64,000 nucleotides of DNA from Aplectana chamaeleonis (Eukaryota > Nematoda > Chromadorea > Rhabditida > Cosmocercidae), in contig JAPDOI010000122.1 in assembly GCA_029168955.1 (NCBI GenBank), positions 62,001 to 126,000 on the forward strand, written 5' to 3'. Made by a program: the position numbers and the translations under genes. The notes beneath the pieces are model-generated. The model worked only from the letters and a program-made list of their open reading frames with translations. It ran no database searches and was not told where the DNA came from. Numbering within the stretch: the first letter of the stretch is position 1; every line of letters begins with the position of its first letter. This document shows, in pieces, positions 24,701-34,949 of the stretch.

Positions 24701-26055
24701 GATCACAGCATTGTCAACAAAGAAACAGATGAATAAGGTAAGGGGCCAATTTCCGAACACCTTCTTATACGAAAAGCCACGGGGTGACTAAAGCCTCTAA
24801 TGGGGTCAGAACAAGCCAATAACTGACCGCGCTTCGTGAACCGACACCTCAAAGGAACGGGTCACCCCGATAAAGAGGAGCTGGGAAGAGAAAATAACCA
24901 AAACTCGAAAAAAGACTCCTTTGAATCTTTGATGTGCACTACTCCATTTTTGGGACTCAAGCGATGAAGAGAAAAATTCTACTCCAAATAAATATGAAGT
25001 CCGCTTCAAGTTGCTCAGAAAAGTACGGCCGGCTGCAGCACCAACACCGTAGCGGTTTGAAACTTCAGATTTCGGCTGAAACTTTGGAAAGTGGGAGCTT
25101 CTTGAAGCGCCGACAACCATACAGAGCTTTTTTTGCATCTTTCCACAATTGGATAGTGGACAAAGAATTCGTGATTAGCACACCCCCTCCAAGAACCTCT
25201 CTAGGCAAAGTTTCAGTCGAATCGTAGAGTTCACTGAAACAACGATAAACCCTCCGTAATCTTTCTCAAACTTAAAAACCAGCCTCTTATCGTGTTCGGC
25301 ATCCCAAATGACCCCCCCTGAACTGAGCTTCAGTCGGGCTTTTTTTTACCCTTGGACCCCAACAAGTGTAAATGTGCCATTTGATGACATGGAGTCTATC
25401 ACTTAATGAACTATAATTATACTAAACACACGAATGCAATTCAACGATTTCCTCTGTTACAACAGGAATGGGATGCTGAAGCAAACGAGAGAATATCGAG
25501 GTGCGGCATAAATATGGTGAAGCAAAGCGAGATGTGTCCCCAAACATTTACCTCACCCTAATGACGTCATTTTGCGGTAAAATGCTCTTGAACATCGTAG
25601 AGCAGTTTTCGCACTAACACATCAAAAGCTGTCGACATAATCTCGAGTCGCAACTGACTTCACTTTCACCTCAGAAAACTGATGAGTCATAATTCTCGAT
25701 TATCCAGAAATTTATCCAGTCTTGAGTCCAGGATTTATTCGTTCAGAATTTTTCAATACCTTTACTGTCACGAGTAACCACAATTCAAAAGAACTGACAC
25801 CCAGAACGAAAAGTAAGTGGAAAATAGTAGTACCTGGCCATGACTGAGTCGTCGTTGGTTGACCGGCTGGAGCACGATTCGACCAGAACGACGTCGATGA
25901 TGATCAGCGACCGTCAGCGATGTCATTGTGGCGCCAGCGCCATGATGCTGCTGCTGGTATTGGTGGTGGAGCAGGGAGGAAGTGGACGGCGAGTCGGCGA
26001 GGAACTCAGCACAACGGAGCGACGAAGCCAGCTCGTCAGCAGATGTCATCATCAT
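12471..26055 (-). CDS. cyd-1: Cyclin D (G1/S-specific cyclin), eight-exon gene
   Basis: Encodes the regulatory subunit of the CDK4/6-type kinase that drives G1 progression by phosphorylating the Rb-like protein. CDS exons on the minus strand are 26055-25834, 23304-23167, 23098-22997, 22917-22825, 22753-22640, 22570-22423, 14217-14084 and 12725-12471. They total 401 codons plus TGA, and every junction keeps phase (0 throughout, except phase 1 between exons 6 and 7). Domains: LxCxE motif at residues 13-17 (LRCAE); cyclin box about 130-245 with RFLS, LFIASK and LNWEI hallmarks; second cyclin fold about 246-330; Ser/Pro-rich tail 331-401. Length and layout fit the roughly 400-residue nematode CYD-1 family. 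The ATG at 26055 is the first of three in a row, 74 nt after a strong acceptor. Odd point: the Glu expected shortly after the ASK motif is Ala. Identity is very likely; exact ends are predicted from splice signals only. Confidence 0.93.
12982..13300. mobile_element. MITE family C copy 1 (AGGCAGTG ends)
   Basis: Left end TTAAAGGCAGTGTTCACG; the right end is a degraded inverted copy (ATCGTGAACACT). The interior carries CCGTTTTT next to both ends. It lies within cyd-1 intron 7. The same ends recur at 58856-59363 and 60788-61339. Confidence 0.65.
13380..14040. repeat. Degenerate ATGTTATGTC-type low-complexity repeat
   Basis: Many short variants of GTTATGT and ATGTCATGTT are strung together with no fixed period, interrupted at about 13610-13800 by ordinary sequence. 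The tract stops close to the donor of exon 7. Confidence 0.7.
14084..14217 (-). CDS. cyd-1: cyd-1 exon 7: second cyclin fold
   Basis: Encodes the rest of Cys273 and residues 274-317. KLATLFPSIQCCLALMFAA corresponds to the KFISNPPSMVAAGSVVAA helix of vertebrate D cyclins. It joins exon 6 in phase 1 across an 8.2 kb intron, with the number of residues between the flanking helices conserved, which supports the join. The acceptor is TTTTCAG^GTC and the donor ATG^GTAAGC. Confidence 0.85.
14218..22422. other. cyd-1 intron 6 (8205 bp)
   Basis: A very large intron compared with the 68-79 bp introns next to it. The plus strand is A/C-rich from about 14900 to 21800, with a (CTG)n tract at 15051-15069, ATTCGAA-rich stretches near 15880-16100 and 17080-17170, and several unrecognised short frames. 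A Cys-rich frame on the plus strand at about 16196-16360 is the only stretch that looks protein-like. No intact transposon is visible. Confidence 0.75.
15051..15069. repeat. (CTG)n microsatellite
   Basis: Six consecutive CTG units inside cyd-1 intron 6. No coding frame is evident around it. Confidence 0.8.
22423..22570 (-). CDS. cyd-1: cyd-1 exon 6: end of first and start of second cyclin fold
   Basis: Encodes residues 224-272 plus one base of codon 273. WELLVLAHLNWEI corresponds to the D-cyclin helix with ELLLVNKLKWNL. The segment from FDFFDHLSARLP onward matches the PHDFIEHFLSKMP region and the first helix of the second fold. The donor is CGCT^GTAAGT, a canonical phase-1 donor. The open frame runs on to 22367 past this donor, but that read-through extension does not look like cyclin. 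Confidence 0.9.
22640..22753 (-). CDS. cyd-1: cyd-1 exon 5: cyclin box helix 3 (LFIASK)
   Basis: Encodes residues 186-223. LAGVCLFIASKVK matches the cyclin-box helix 3 signature, and the later YYTADSVKVPDVL matches the D-cyclin YTDNS region. The position after SKVK, where D cyclins usually carry Glu, is Ala. The acceptor is TTACAG^GTC and the donor TTG^GTGCGT; a 69 bp intron follows. Confidence 0.94.
22825..22917 (-). CDS. cyd-1: cyd-1 exon 4: core cyclin box (CDK-contact lysine)
   Basis: Encodes residues 155-185. EEKCDADVFPLA aligns with the vertebrate D-cyclin stretch around the conserved CDK-contacting Lys, so that Lys is present at residue 157. RFLS is the hallmark of cyclin-box helix 2. 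The acceptor is GTAG^GAG; the donor is CAG^GTCAAA, a weak donor beyond the GT. The following intron is 71 bp. Confidence 0.93.
22997..23098 (-). CDS. cyd-1: cyd-1 exon 3: start of cyclin box
   Basis: Encodes residues 121-154 (34 codons). The segment with HREQAVEWIYDVAK corresponds to the first cyclin-box helix, where vertebrate D cyclins read R..VATWMLEV. The acceptor is TTTAG^GAG and the donor AAG^GTGGGA, phase 0; a 79 bp intron follows. Confidence 0.92.
23167..23304 (-). CDS. cyd-1: cyd-1 exon 2: linker to cyclin box
   Basis: Encodes residues 75-120. The acceptor is TTTTAG and the donor is GAG^GTTAGT, both phase 0. The end of the exon (ERVLENLLIAE) is the amphipathic segment before the cyclin box, comparable to the helix that precedes the box in vertebrate D cyclins. 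The following intron is only 68 bp. Confidence 0.9.
23305..25833. other. cyd-1 intron 1 (2529 bp)
   Basis: Separates the LxCxE exon from the rest of the gene. It contains a foldback element (about 23381-23553) and otherwise unrecognised DNA. Short open frames on both strands here lack cyclin-like or other recognisable content. Confidence 0.8.
23381..23553. mobile_element. Foldback element (family H) in cyd-1 intron 1
   Basis: The left part, containing GCATTATGCGAAACGTGATA, is mirrored by the right part, with TATCACGTGTCGCATGATGC, around a short centre. A related fragment, with CCCAGCACGATTATC, occurs at about 32440-32470. No coding capacity; MITE-like. Confidence 0.65.
25834..26055 (-). CDS. 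cyd-1: cyd-1 exon 1: N-terminus with LxCxE motif
   Basis: Encodes residues 1-74, beginning Met-Met-Met-Thr and ending Ser-His-Gly-Gln. Residues 13-17 read Leu-Arg-Cys-Ala-Glu, which fits the LxCxE pocket-protein-binding motif that animal D-type cyclins carry near the N-terminus. A His/Gln-rich stretch (about 29-40) and a basic stretch (about 53-70) follow. The donor is CAG^GTACTA, phase 0, joining cleanly to exon 2. The frame stays open upstream of the chosen ATG to the acceptor at 26130, so a non-ATG or longer start is not excluded, but no upstream in-frame ATG exists there. Confidence 0.82.
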
Positions 26056-26129
26056 TACTGCTCTCGTCGTGTGGGTGATGGTGACAGTGCGGTACTCAAC
26101 AGCAACAGATGACCTCCGATGCACGTCGA

Positions 26130-26141
26130 CTGAAATACTGC
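26130..26141 (-). other. Probable trans-splice (or 5' UTR) acceptor of cyd-1
   Basis: The minus strand reads GCAGTATTTCAG, a near-consensus nematode acceptor, 74 nt upstream of the first ATG of cyd-1. No matching upstream exon or donor was recognised, so spliced-leader addition is the simplest reading, although a 5' UTR intron is possible. Confidence 0.5.
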
Positions 26142-27092
26142 AAACACATTTAGGCCACGCCTACCCACGATACTTTCCGCTAAACAATCGCTTTTGGGTG
26201 ATATCGTAACAGGAACCTCCATTTCCCAAATGGTAACCTCTGGGTGGGTAACTACGGACAAAAAGAGAAAGGAGCCTTTGAAACACCCTTGAGCTTTCCA
26301 GATACTCAAACTGTTCTCGAAACAGCTGGAACTGCCTAAGGCATTGCTCAAGCTAGAGCTTATCGATAAAACAGAAAAAGCTGGTCAGTTGATTCCGAGG
26401 ATATCCACAACCCACCCTCATCCAAGAATCCATCGGTCTACATTTGGGAAATGGAGGATACGTCAACAATAATGCCAAATTTCAGTAAATAGACTTATTT
26501 GAAGAGAGCGAAAGAGCAGATGAAGAAATGTAGATTAAGTTGTCAATTTTCTTGAACGAGGACCTGTGGAACCGAGACCGATAACGGGTTGTAATAATTG
26601 CCACCCTCCGACGTTTGGCCATGTACTAAACTTCTGGGACCTTCAAAAGGTACAAAATAGGGTGTGAGAATTTCACTGATTTTTCCCACGAGTTAAGAAC
26701 CCCTGAGTGGTCGAAATTTTGACGTAGGAGCAAGCTTTCTTTGACCCCCCCCCCAATATCGAAATCAGCTCGGATCTGTAACTGCGAACTGAAAAGACAC
26801 CTCAATCGGAAATACTGCTATCAGGCTGAAGCCGCTTCGAATGTTCTGAGAAGACTCTAATAGTAAGGCCCTTCCCTTATGCCCGCATGTGTCCACCCAA
26901 AGGCGTACATTAGGGTACGAGAGGGCTAGTTAGCATGCTAGTTAATCCCTTACAATGCGATCTCCACTATTTGGAGTAGCAGCGATACCATACCGACAAA
27001 ACAGGACGGCCAGCTAGGGCCCTCTACACTTCGGAACGTAGATTTCTAACACGGCCCTTAACCACCCTAGCAACATTTTAGATTCCCGGAAC
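26142..27092. other. Upstream region of cyd-1
   Basis: Presumed promoter side of cyd-1, but no TATA-like or E2F-like element could be assigned with confidence by eye. No coding frame recognised. Confidence 0.4.
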
Positions 27093-27222
27093 AAGTACAC
27101 GAAAACGGACGGGTTATCCCGTTTATCGGAATTCAGAACCTTACTTAAGTGAAGTCGTTTCGATTGAAACGCTCAGGATTGAAGAGCAAACGATGGAATA
27201 ACTCGTCCGTTTTCATGTACTC
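27093..27222. repeat. 130 bp foldback element
   Basis: Left AAGTACACGAAAACGGACGG and right CGTCCGTTTTCATGTACT are mirrored ends. No protein content. Confidence 0.65.
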
Positions 27223-28799
27223 AATCCACTGCATACTTCTTTCTAATGTTCAAGATATGGAACAAAAGTCAACAACTAAAGGAAGGTGAAGGACAATATC
27301 AACGAGTTCTGGTTGCAAAATGTGCAATAATGAAGTGGATAGAAAAAAATGTAAATATTTTATCTGAGTTCACAAAACTACAGAAAACAATTCAAAAAAA
27401 TCAAGGATCTCAAAAAAATTCGAGAAAGCAAATCCAAGGTGTGAAAAATACAAGAATAAACCATTTTGTCTTCTTTAGGGAAAAATACCTGAGAATTTCG
27501 GAAAAGCTAATATTTTTTAGAATTTCCAGCAGCGATGGCTAATTGGAAGGAACCAAATAACAGAATGCAGAAACCCAGAGGCATGAGGCATTCTAGAGAA
27601 TAATTCGAGATCTCTTATGGGAAGGAAAACGTGGAACTAAGCACTGATTGCTCCTACGTGTTACAAGAAGGCCTACCAAAACTGTAGAGTACTTGTAATG
27701 AGTTCGTTGTATGCTCCACACCAAACGATGGCACCTCCACATGAGGAAGTGGCCGAATTAGGAATGGGCTAGTGCGCGCAACAGTACGTGGGTTCAAGGG
27801 GGCGGGACACCACACAGACGGACAGCAGCCGCAGCCTTTCTTGGTTCGGCCCCCTTCTTTCGCCTCGTTTACCCCATAAAATTGTCCTCCTTCCTGCCCT
27901 CCACATAGGACACATTGTCAGACCGAAAGAACACAACTAGCTGGAGCAACAAATAGAAAAGTAAAGGAGAAAAGTAAAGGACAAAACCAAAGGTTTTGCA
28001 CCAGAAATTGCTCTTTCCCCACCAATTGGCAACTATAGGAAGAGTGGACAATTGGAAAATGACCCATGACGGTGGTAAGTAGACAACCGACTGCTTCTTC
28101 GAGTTAGGGACATAAGGCCCTACAAGCCCCCTAGCATTCAGTAACTCTTCTCAAACACCAAAATCGCCTCAATGGTGGTAACAAACAATGCAGTAGCGGA
28201 AAACAAACTGCGGAGTCATAGAAAAGATTAGAAGAAGTATTTTCAAGTTCTCAAATTTCCCCCAATACACCTAAGTAGATCAAAAATTTCTAAAAAGCAA
28301 GACTTCTGGATCCCAGGAAGAGAAAAAATTCTCTCTCGAACTTCGTTCAGGATGTTACTTTTGGCCGTGAACCCGAATACGACGCCCGTTTCAGGTTCTC
28401 TGGGGATTACGGTAAGTTGCGGTAGGTCAAAAATCATTTAGCTACAGAAGCCTACCGCAATCTTCCAAAAAAACTAAAATCGAACGTCTCATTCGTGTTT
28501 AACGCCCCAATTAAGCCACCTCGACGAAGTTTGGGCTGAGAACCTTCCAAATTCTAATATCCGAAAAAAATGTCCTTTTTGGCCGCTTCTGGTCCACCCA
28601 GGTGCAATAGGGGAATCTGAAAACCTGACAAAACTTCTTTTCATCTCTCCCCGCAACCCTTAAACCCAGTTTTCAAAACTTCGATTAGCGATAGGGATAT
28701 GGCCAACCCAATTTTTTCCCCTGAAGTACTGCGCTCCAACAATAAATCTGTGAGAATTGCTATTAAAGCCGTAAAATCGCGTACAGAGGAAGCCGACAA

Positions 28800-28925
28800 G
28801 TTAGAACGGGCGTGTTGGTTCTCTCCCGTTATTGGCACCTGATAATGATGAGGGATATCGTCGCAAGTACTAACCAATTGAAGAGCTGACCAAGAGCCGA
28901 TAGAACCAGCACGCCCGATTCAATT
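28800..28925. mobile_element. MITE family I copy 1
   Basis: Left GAACGGGCGTGTTGGTTCTC and right, inverted, AGAACCAGCACGCCCGATTC. No coding capacity. Confidence 0.65.
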
Positions 28926-29883
28926 CAGTCGGCTTTCTCTGCCGATGGTTTTTCGTCTTCAATTTTTTCTGTGGATTTCAAAGAAATTTTTCAGTACGCA
29001 TCCATACTGATGTTTTCTGCCGAAAACACAAACGATTTTCATCGTTAAAACTGCCTTTATGAGAACTGTGTGTATGTCTGTCTCTTTAAATTACGCCTAG
29101 GTGGACTGAAGTCAAGTTTTGTTCTAGTATCACTCAGCAGTTTGCTATATTAGTATGAAAGTCTTGGCTTGAGCTCACTGATCAGATCCTAGCTTTATAA
29201 TGCTGAAAAATTTTTTTCCTCATTCAGTCATTAACTGTCACTTAGACGCTGCGGAAACTTCCAGCGGGTACTGTACAGCCAGATTTCTGGCCTTCCACCC
29301 CACACAAGGTGATGAATTGAAATACGTGGCAGCAAAATGGTTACTTGGCTAGTACTGACGAATGCGTCGAGCGGTCCTGTTTCGCGGAACAGCCACGCAA
29401 ACGAATATACGCACAATAATGCGAACTATATTGACACCTCGATACACACAATAAACGCATGTGGAAATAATACGCCTCGTACGATCAGTGGTTCTCGATA
29501 GACGATGATTACGTTCCACAATGCGGGAAGGAATCGCGCCTCTCGAAAACTCAAAGCTGGGGAAGACCAGACATTTATCATGTAGGACTATACAAACTTG
29601 TAAACTTGTGCACTCAACAGCTAAGCACCACTCGTCGAAATCTCAATAAAGAGTCTAAGGAAGAAGGTAGGAGACATAACATGTCTCCACAAATTAACAA
29701 TTTACCCGAAGGTCCTTTCAGAAATTTATGCACCGTTCTAAAATGCACGAGGTCGCTTAAAGGAGTAGCCGCTCGTTGCGTAAGCCACATGGAGTGGCAG
29801 ATCTTGCTCACAGGTTTCGCTAACGGATACAGAAGCTCTTAAAAGTAGCCGATACCCGACGTTGAAGGAAACCGGCAAATCCA

Positions 29884-30032
29884 ATGAGCGTGTTGGTTCT
29901 CCCTCGCTACTGGCCACTTATGATAAGAATGAAGAGATGCGGTGGTATACACTAGCCAGTAGGAAAGCTTACCTATACCGTATCATTATCGGTAGCCAGT
30001 AGCGGCGGAGAACCAACATGCCGAGTCGAACT
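29884..30032. mobile_element. MITE family I copy 2
   Basis: Left GAGCGTGTTGGTTCTCCCTC..CTACTGGC, mirrored by GCCAGTAGCGGCGGAGAACC..CATGCCGAGTCG at the right. Confidence 0.65.
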
Positions 30033-30234
30033 CGCCAGATTATGTGTAGGTGGTTTTTCGGTTCGGACAGAAAATGTTGTTTTTTTTACAGGAGCCTTTT
30101 GGTAGTCGCTCATAATTATGTTTTCCTGAGGAGTAAGAAATTGAAGAGGCTAAAGGCTGGTAAATTCAAGCTTGCCAGAGTTCACCAAAGAGAGGGAGGC
30201 GGTCATTTTTAGAACCCGGCCTCAAAGTGTGTGG

Positions 30235-30356
30235 AACTTTGGGCTGGTCTGGCTACAACACCACACTAGATGCGGCGTCAAAATGACATTAACAAAACTT
30301 TGGGCTGGTCTGGCTACAACACCACACTAGATGCGGCGTCAAAATGACATTAACAA
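30235..30356. repeat. Perfect 61 bp tandem duplication
   Basis: Two identical 61 bp copies, 30235-30295 and 30296-30356, each starting AACTTTGGGCTGGTCTGGC. No difference is seen between them, so this is either a very recent duplication or an assembly artefact. Confidence 0.92.
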
Positions 30357-31080
30357 CAGGAGTCGCCATCTCCAGCTATAGGCATAAAAAGCCTTCCAGG
30401 GCGACTATGATGAAGCTATTGTGAGCGTGATGAGTTCAATTCACCGCTCCGTTAGCCTCGGAAAATATTTTTGTTCTATAATAATGTTCATGTTCGGTTT
30501 CTTCGTCAAATTGGCATCTTCCCAGTTCTTGCGTTTGGTACTCCAGTACCTCAAAGTTCGTTCGCTTTAGGTCTAAGTTTCGACGTTATCGTCGTCATAA
30601 AGGATCTGATCCCACGATCCGGTGGGACTTTCTTCGATGGAACCGGACATACGAAATTTAATTGTGTATTTCCTGTTCATTAGAATGAAGGTCCAGCAGG
30701 CCTGGAAAATGCCTTTTTTCGCAACTCTCGGAATGTATCTTGATAGTTTTTTTTTCTTTCATTGTTATTTTTTCACCATCTTTTACTGATTAATATTTTC
30801 CCCCTTAGTTTTCTGTTTCTTTGTTTGCTGTCTCTTATTAGATTATCTTCTTTCATTTTTTTGTTTTTTTTTTTCTTGCTTTCTCCTGTTAGTTTTTCTC
30901 CTTCATTTTTTCTGTTTTTTTTTGCGGTTGAATAGATAGCAGCTGCATCATTCGCGAAACAGAACTTGCTTACCAAAAAGTTAGTATAACATAATGGAAT
31001 GAGCTGGCTAGGTTTCCAGAAAGCGGCGTGCTACTGGCAAAGGTTAAGTGAACTGTCGCACTCTGTCACTAACCCTGCAG

Positions 31081-31288
31081 ATGCATATGAAGCAACAACA
31101 ATACTGCACGATAAAACTCACAAGAGATTTCCCGTTCGGAGCTATGGCAGCAGAAGCTTCACAAGCGGCAAAAACGTCAGCGCTAGAAATTCGGGCATCG
31201 GGAAAAAGTACATCAATCGGTGACGGAAAACTTTCGCGGCACAATACCGCTCAATGGATGGGCCTTCAGCGACATGTGAAATTGGTAT
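31081..31288 (+). CDS. Possible coding exon, unidentified
   Basis: After a CCCTGCAG acceptor-like site the plus frame reads MHMKQQQYCTIKL, then an Ala/Ser-rich stretch from MAAEASQAAK, and ends at AAATTG^GTATGA, a possible donor. An equally open minus frame with a GTGAGT donor overlaps, so the strand is uncertain. No partner exons or domain were found. Confidence 0.22.
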
Positions 31289-34256
31289 GATCGAACACTT
31301 CTGTTTCTGTGTGTACGTTGGAAACATGAGGACATTTGCCACAATGACTGGCTACGATTTCAATTTGCGCCAAATCCACACGCACTGACTGACTCCAACG
31401 GCACCCCGATAGCCTTACGGCACCTGAATGCAGGATAGATTGAATGGCGAACGGTTAGTAGAACTTCTTCATCTCAAAGAAAGGTGAACAGCACTACATC
31501 ACAATGTCAAGAATACCGTTGGCCTAGTTAGCTCAACATTATGCTTCCTTTGAGACGAGCGAAGTGGGCTTTGTTAGGTCCAGTATGCCCAAGGACGACA
31601 AAAACACGGTTTCTGTGAATACGCACTGCTCTTTGCAGCTCCCATAAACCACTCAAGTCCTGCAGCTTTAACCTAATTCCCATCTTCTTCGGTCAAACCC
31701 CCTCTTCATCTGATGAAGTACCGGCCACGGATCTCTCGATCCCCACATAGTGCATCAGACCACCGACTGGTACCACTCGATAGAAAATGTTATTAGTACC
31801 TAACAATACTAGTGCTAGAGCACCGTACGACGCCTCACGCAACTAGCTTTACCTCATTGTGTATACCATTCTCTGGGCATTGTAAAAGTGGGCACAGCGT
31901 GTGAAAAATGATCTGCCTCTGAACTCATGTACCCGTCGTTGCTCCAAAACCCCTTTTCGTGCTCTAACAGGATTTAAGAATTGTACGGTCCATCACCACC
32001 AAACAGTTAGTTGCACCAGACGTGATACTGAAATACTCAAGTTCTCCCCTTATCGAAACGAAAATCCGCTCAGCATTTGCAGGACGCGGCTCAATGAAGA
32101 TCGTGCTGAGGGGTATGGTATACTTTTGAGACACACGGTCGCGTCGCTCTGCACAGCGACAGCGACCGCCTCCCGTCCTTTAAATCTGTCGCTGTCGCAG
32201 TGCACTGCCCAGCGACAGCGACAGTGGTAGGGACAGGCTATGGCACAGTTGCAGTATGTCAGCCCTCCGCGACACGTCGCTGCGACCCACACGCGACATC
32301 TGTTCCTACGACGACCATTGTCGTTGCTCCCATGCGGGTCCCTCCACGATTTGTGTTAGATTGCGTGCCTGTCGCTCATTACAGCGACAAAGTATACCAT
32401 AGGCCTGAGACAAAGGGTAATCGTGCCGGGGTCCGGTCATCCCAGCACGATTATCATCGTGCTGCGTACTGTAACAGCGGCTGTCCGTTACTCCGGAGAG
32501 GAATTCCGCTCCGATAGGGAAAGTATATCTATCATACGAATCGGTCATTTTGTGAGAAACAGATTGACTTCGTAGACGGAAGAACCGCTTCCTCGCGGAG
32601 ATAGTCCGAAGTCGTTCTGCACCTAATCGAGTCACGGTGCAGTAAGGAGAAAGCTTTGAGCAATATTGGTCTACAGAGACTTCATGCAGTACCGTGATAG
32701 GTCGACATGTTATATCTTGCCGAAACCTTGCTAAGGGGGATTCCTTTCAGGGTGAGCCTCACGCTTGTGATTATCACAGATTTCAGGGTGAGCCTCACGC
32801 TTGTGATTATCACAGAGGGCCGCAGCTTTGGGCGTTGGGAAGGGAGGTGGACCGCGGCCCCGCTGGCCACTAAGCGAAAATTGTTGATATTCGGTGCCGC
32901 AAAAATGTTGTGAAAAGAAAAAGAAATTATATTTGGAACACACATTAAATCAGCTCAAGGTATAGGATAGTTGCTATTTATCCGAAAAAAACCACATTTC
33001 ACCGAACTATACCAATCTGTAGACCAGAGTCCAGTGGGACCTTGTGGCCGGTCTCGATGGAGCTACGACCCCCTCCCTTTTGTTATTAAAAATTTTGAAA
33101 ACTTTCCAGAATCGTAGCAAACTTTCTATCTAGGAGGAAACTGAGCCTGAAATGTTTACTATTTCCTTCCCAAGCTTACAGGTTTTATGAGCCAAAGTTT
33201 TTACGACCCCCCTCCCTCCCACCTACTCCCGTCAGGCCCGGTGACAACACCGCAGGAGCCTGCTGAAGACTACACTCACTATCCGAACGGGTAAGTTTCT
33301 AAGCTGGAGAAAAGGGGTCGCACCTCTCACGTACCGATCATAGCGCAATCCCCTATCCTGAATTGTTTAAGTGAAGGAATCAGGGAAAGACAAGATGCTT
33401 TGATCGGCCCGTGAGAGGTACGTAAGAAATGCAAAAAACTTTTTTTTTATTTTGGAAAAACTAAGTTAGGTTACGATTGTATTATTGTTATTTGACTACC
33501 GTAGCCTACCGTAAACATCGTCTTGTCCGTAAGTATTAGCTGCCTCGGTGCCGCCCGCTCGCCTGTGACATCATCCATCGATCTGCATAGCCCTTATTGA
33601 TCGATGGCGCGGCGCGGCACGCGAGCTGACTGCAGGCGTAGGCCACTACGCTCGGACTCTTCCATACCTCTTTAGGCAGATTTCCAGAGAAATTGGAGAC
33701 TTTACCCAAACTACCCTATACTTACTCTAATCTTCCGTAAAAGTGAAAAAGATCCTAATAATCGTGTTCAGCTTGAGTAAAATAAACTATGGTGATTTTT
33801 CAAAGATAGTAAAGTGGATTAGTACCCTAACGAATTGAGCTCGAGAAATGGGGGATTGACATGGCCGCTGTGAGTTTTTCCTAGATTTCTTAAAATTGAT
33901 GAATGCATTGGCTGGCAATGACAGAAAAAATAGTTACTTCGCAAAGGACTTTTCTGGAAACCTCAAATTTGAAGAAAATTAGGGTCGTCCACTCAAATGT
34001 GCCTTTACTCCTCGCACTGTGTACAATTAGACTATAATGCGAGATTTTTGTGCAAATCCTGACTGTTCCAAGCTAATTACGCCACGTCAGGAATTTTCTA
34101 GAATTTCACAATATTAGTGGTTCTTATACAATTTCCGGCAATTGTGCATTTTACATTTTCTTATACACTAAAGACTCGTTTGATCTATGTTACCTCATCA
34201 TCTCCCTATTTTTTCTGAGTTTTTAATCCAGACAAATTTCAATCGATATGAAAAGG
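31289..34256. other. Repeat-strewn intergenic DNA
   Basis: Contains GCGACAGCGACAG clusters at about 32150-32225, a family H fragment near 32440, the 36 bp duplication, and loosely inverted sequence at 33285-33425 and 33560-33610. No gene recognised. Confidence 0.45.
32745..32816. repeat. Perfect 36 bp tandem duplication
   Basis: Copies 32745-32780 and 32781-32816 are identical, starting TTTCAGGGTGAGCCTCACGC. Confidence 0.9.
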
Positions 34257-34301
34257 TCAGGCGGAACCCACAAAACACCAATTTCTGGTGGTCATGATGA
34301 T
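34257..34301 (-). CDS. Possible last exon of the unidentified 34.4 kb gene
   Basis: Starts right after a strong TCTTTTCAG acceptor and, in the phase set by the donor at 34402, reads 14 residues (IIMTTRNWCFVGSA) and a TGA. The clean 100 bp intron is the only support. Confidence 0.25.
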   Translation of the reverse strand: MIMTTRNWCFVGSA

Positions 34302-34401
34302 CTGAAAAGATAGTTTCAAAGAATGATCTAAGTTTAAACTTTTCGACTCTATTTTTTACGGAACATTTCTAAGAAAAAGAAGGAAACAACGCAGCACTCA
34401 C

Positions 34402-34668
34402 CTCGTCTCCTCGTTTGTGGCCGCCTCCAACCGGAAATGGCACCGGCCCCGGGTCAATGAGTTCGTTTCCGCACGTGATCTGCGCCCATCCCCCGTCGCG
34501 TGCGCGAATTCTGTGTCCCAACAGCTGGACCATAGCGCTGTTTCCACCCCTCTGTGAGCTGTCCTTAGTCGATATTCCAGACATTCGTCCACTCAACAAG
34601 TGGATTAAGTCATTTAGCGCTGCATGGGGTAGTTTGGATGCTGTTTGAGCGTCTTCGTGGCGATACAT
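34402..34668 (-). CDS. Possible coding exon of an unidentified gene
   Basis: Not recognised. The minus frame is open from about 34794 to a strong donor GAG^GTGAGT at 34402, with an in-frame ATG at 34668 giving about 89 residues (MYRHEDAQTASKLPHAALND onward). Codon composition and the amphipathic segments around LNDLIHLLSG look protein-like. Joining to the acceptor TCTTTTCAG at 34302 leaves a 100 bp intron and a phase-0 last exon (34257-34301) of 14 codons and a stop. No domain is assigned and the true start may lie upstream. It could still be a chance frame. Confidence 0.35.
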
Positions 34669-34949
34669 CGCTGACCTCAGGCCAGATCCCGTAATTTGAG
34701 GGTATTGTTTGTTGCGATTGCCGCACGACCTGTCATCAGCTGACGTCACAATCCACCAGGTTATTACTGCTAGGTAACCCAAGAAGTGTCTGGGCTACAG
34801 TTCTATGAGAAACTGTGGCTGTACGTGAAAGTGACCCGACCTGGGCCGTGACAGCTCGGTACGGGTGGGGTGTCAAATTCCAGTGGTGGGTCGAAACTTA
34901 CCAACGCAACAAAATTGATGTAAGCACAGGAACTAGAATATTATTTATT

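Larger units (their letters stand above)
27223..31080. other. Repeat-strewn intergenic DNA
   Basis: Apart from the two family I MITEs and the 61 bp duplication, there are pyrimidine-rich stretches (about 30720-30930) and unassigned DNA. A plus frame at 30471-30683 is open but has no family resemblance. Confidence 0.45.

Noticed and set aside
32150..32225. GCGACAGCGACAG clusters as a possible CRISPR-like or regulatory array
   Set aside because: No regular spacers, and the genome is animal; a short palindromic low-complexity repeat explains it.
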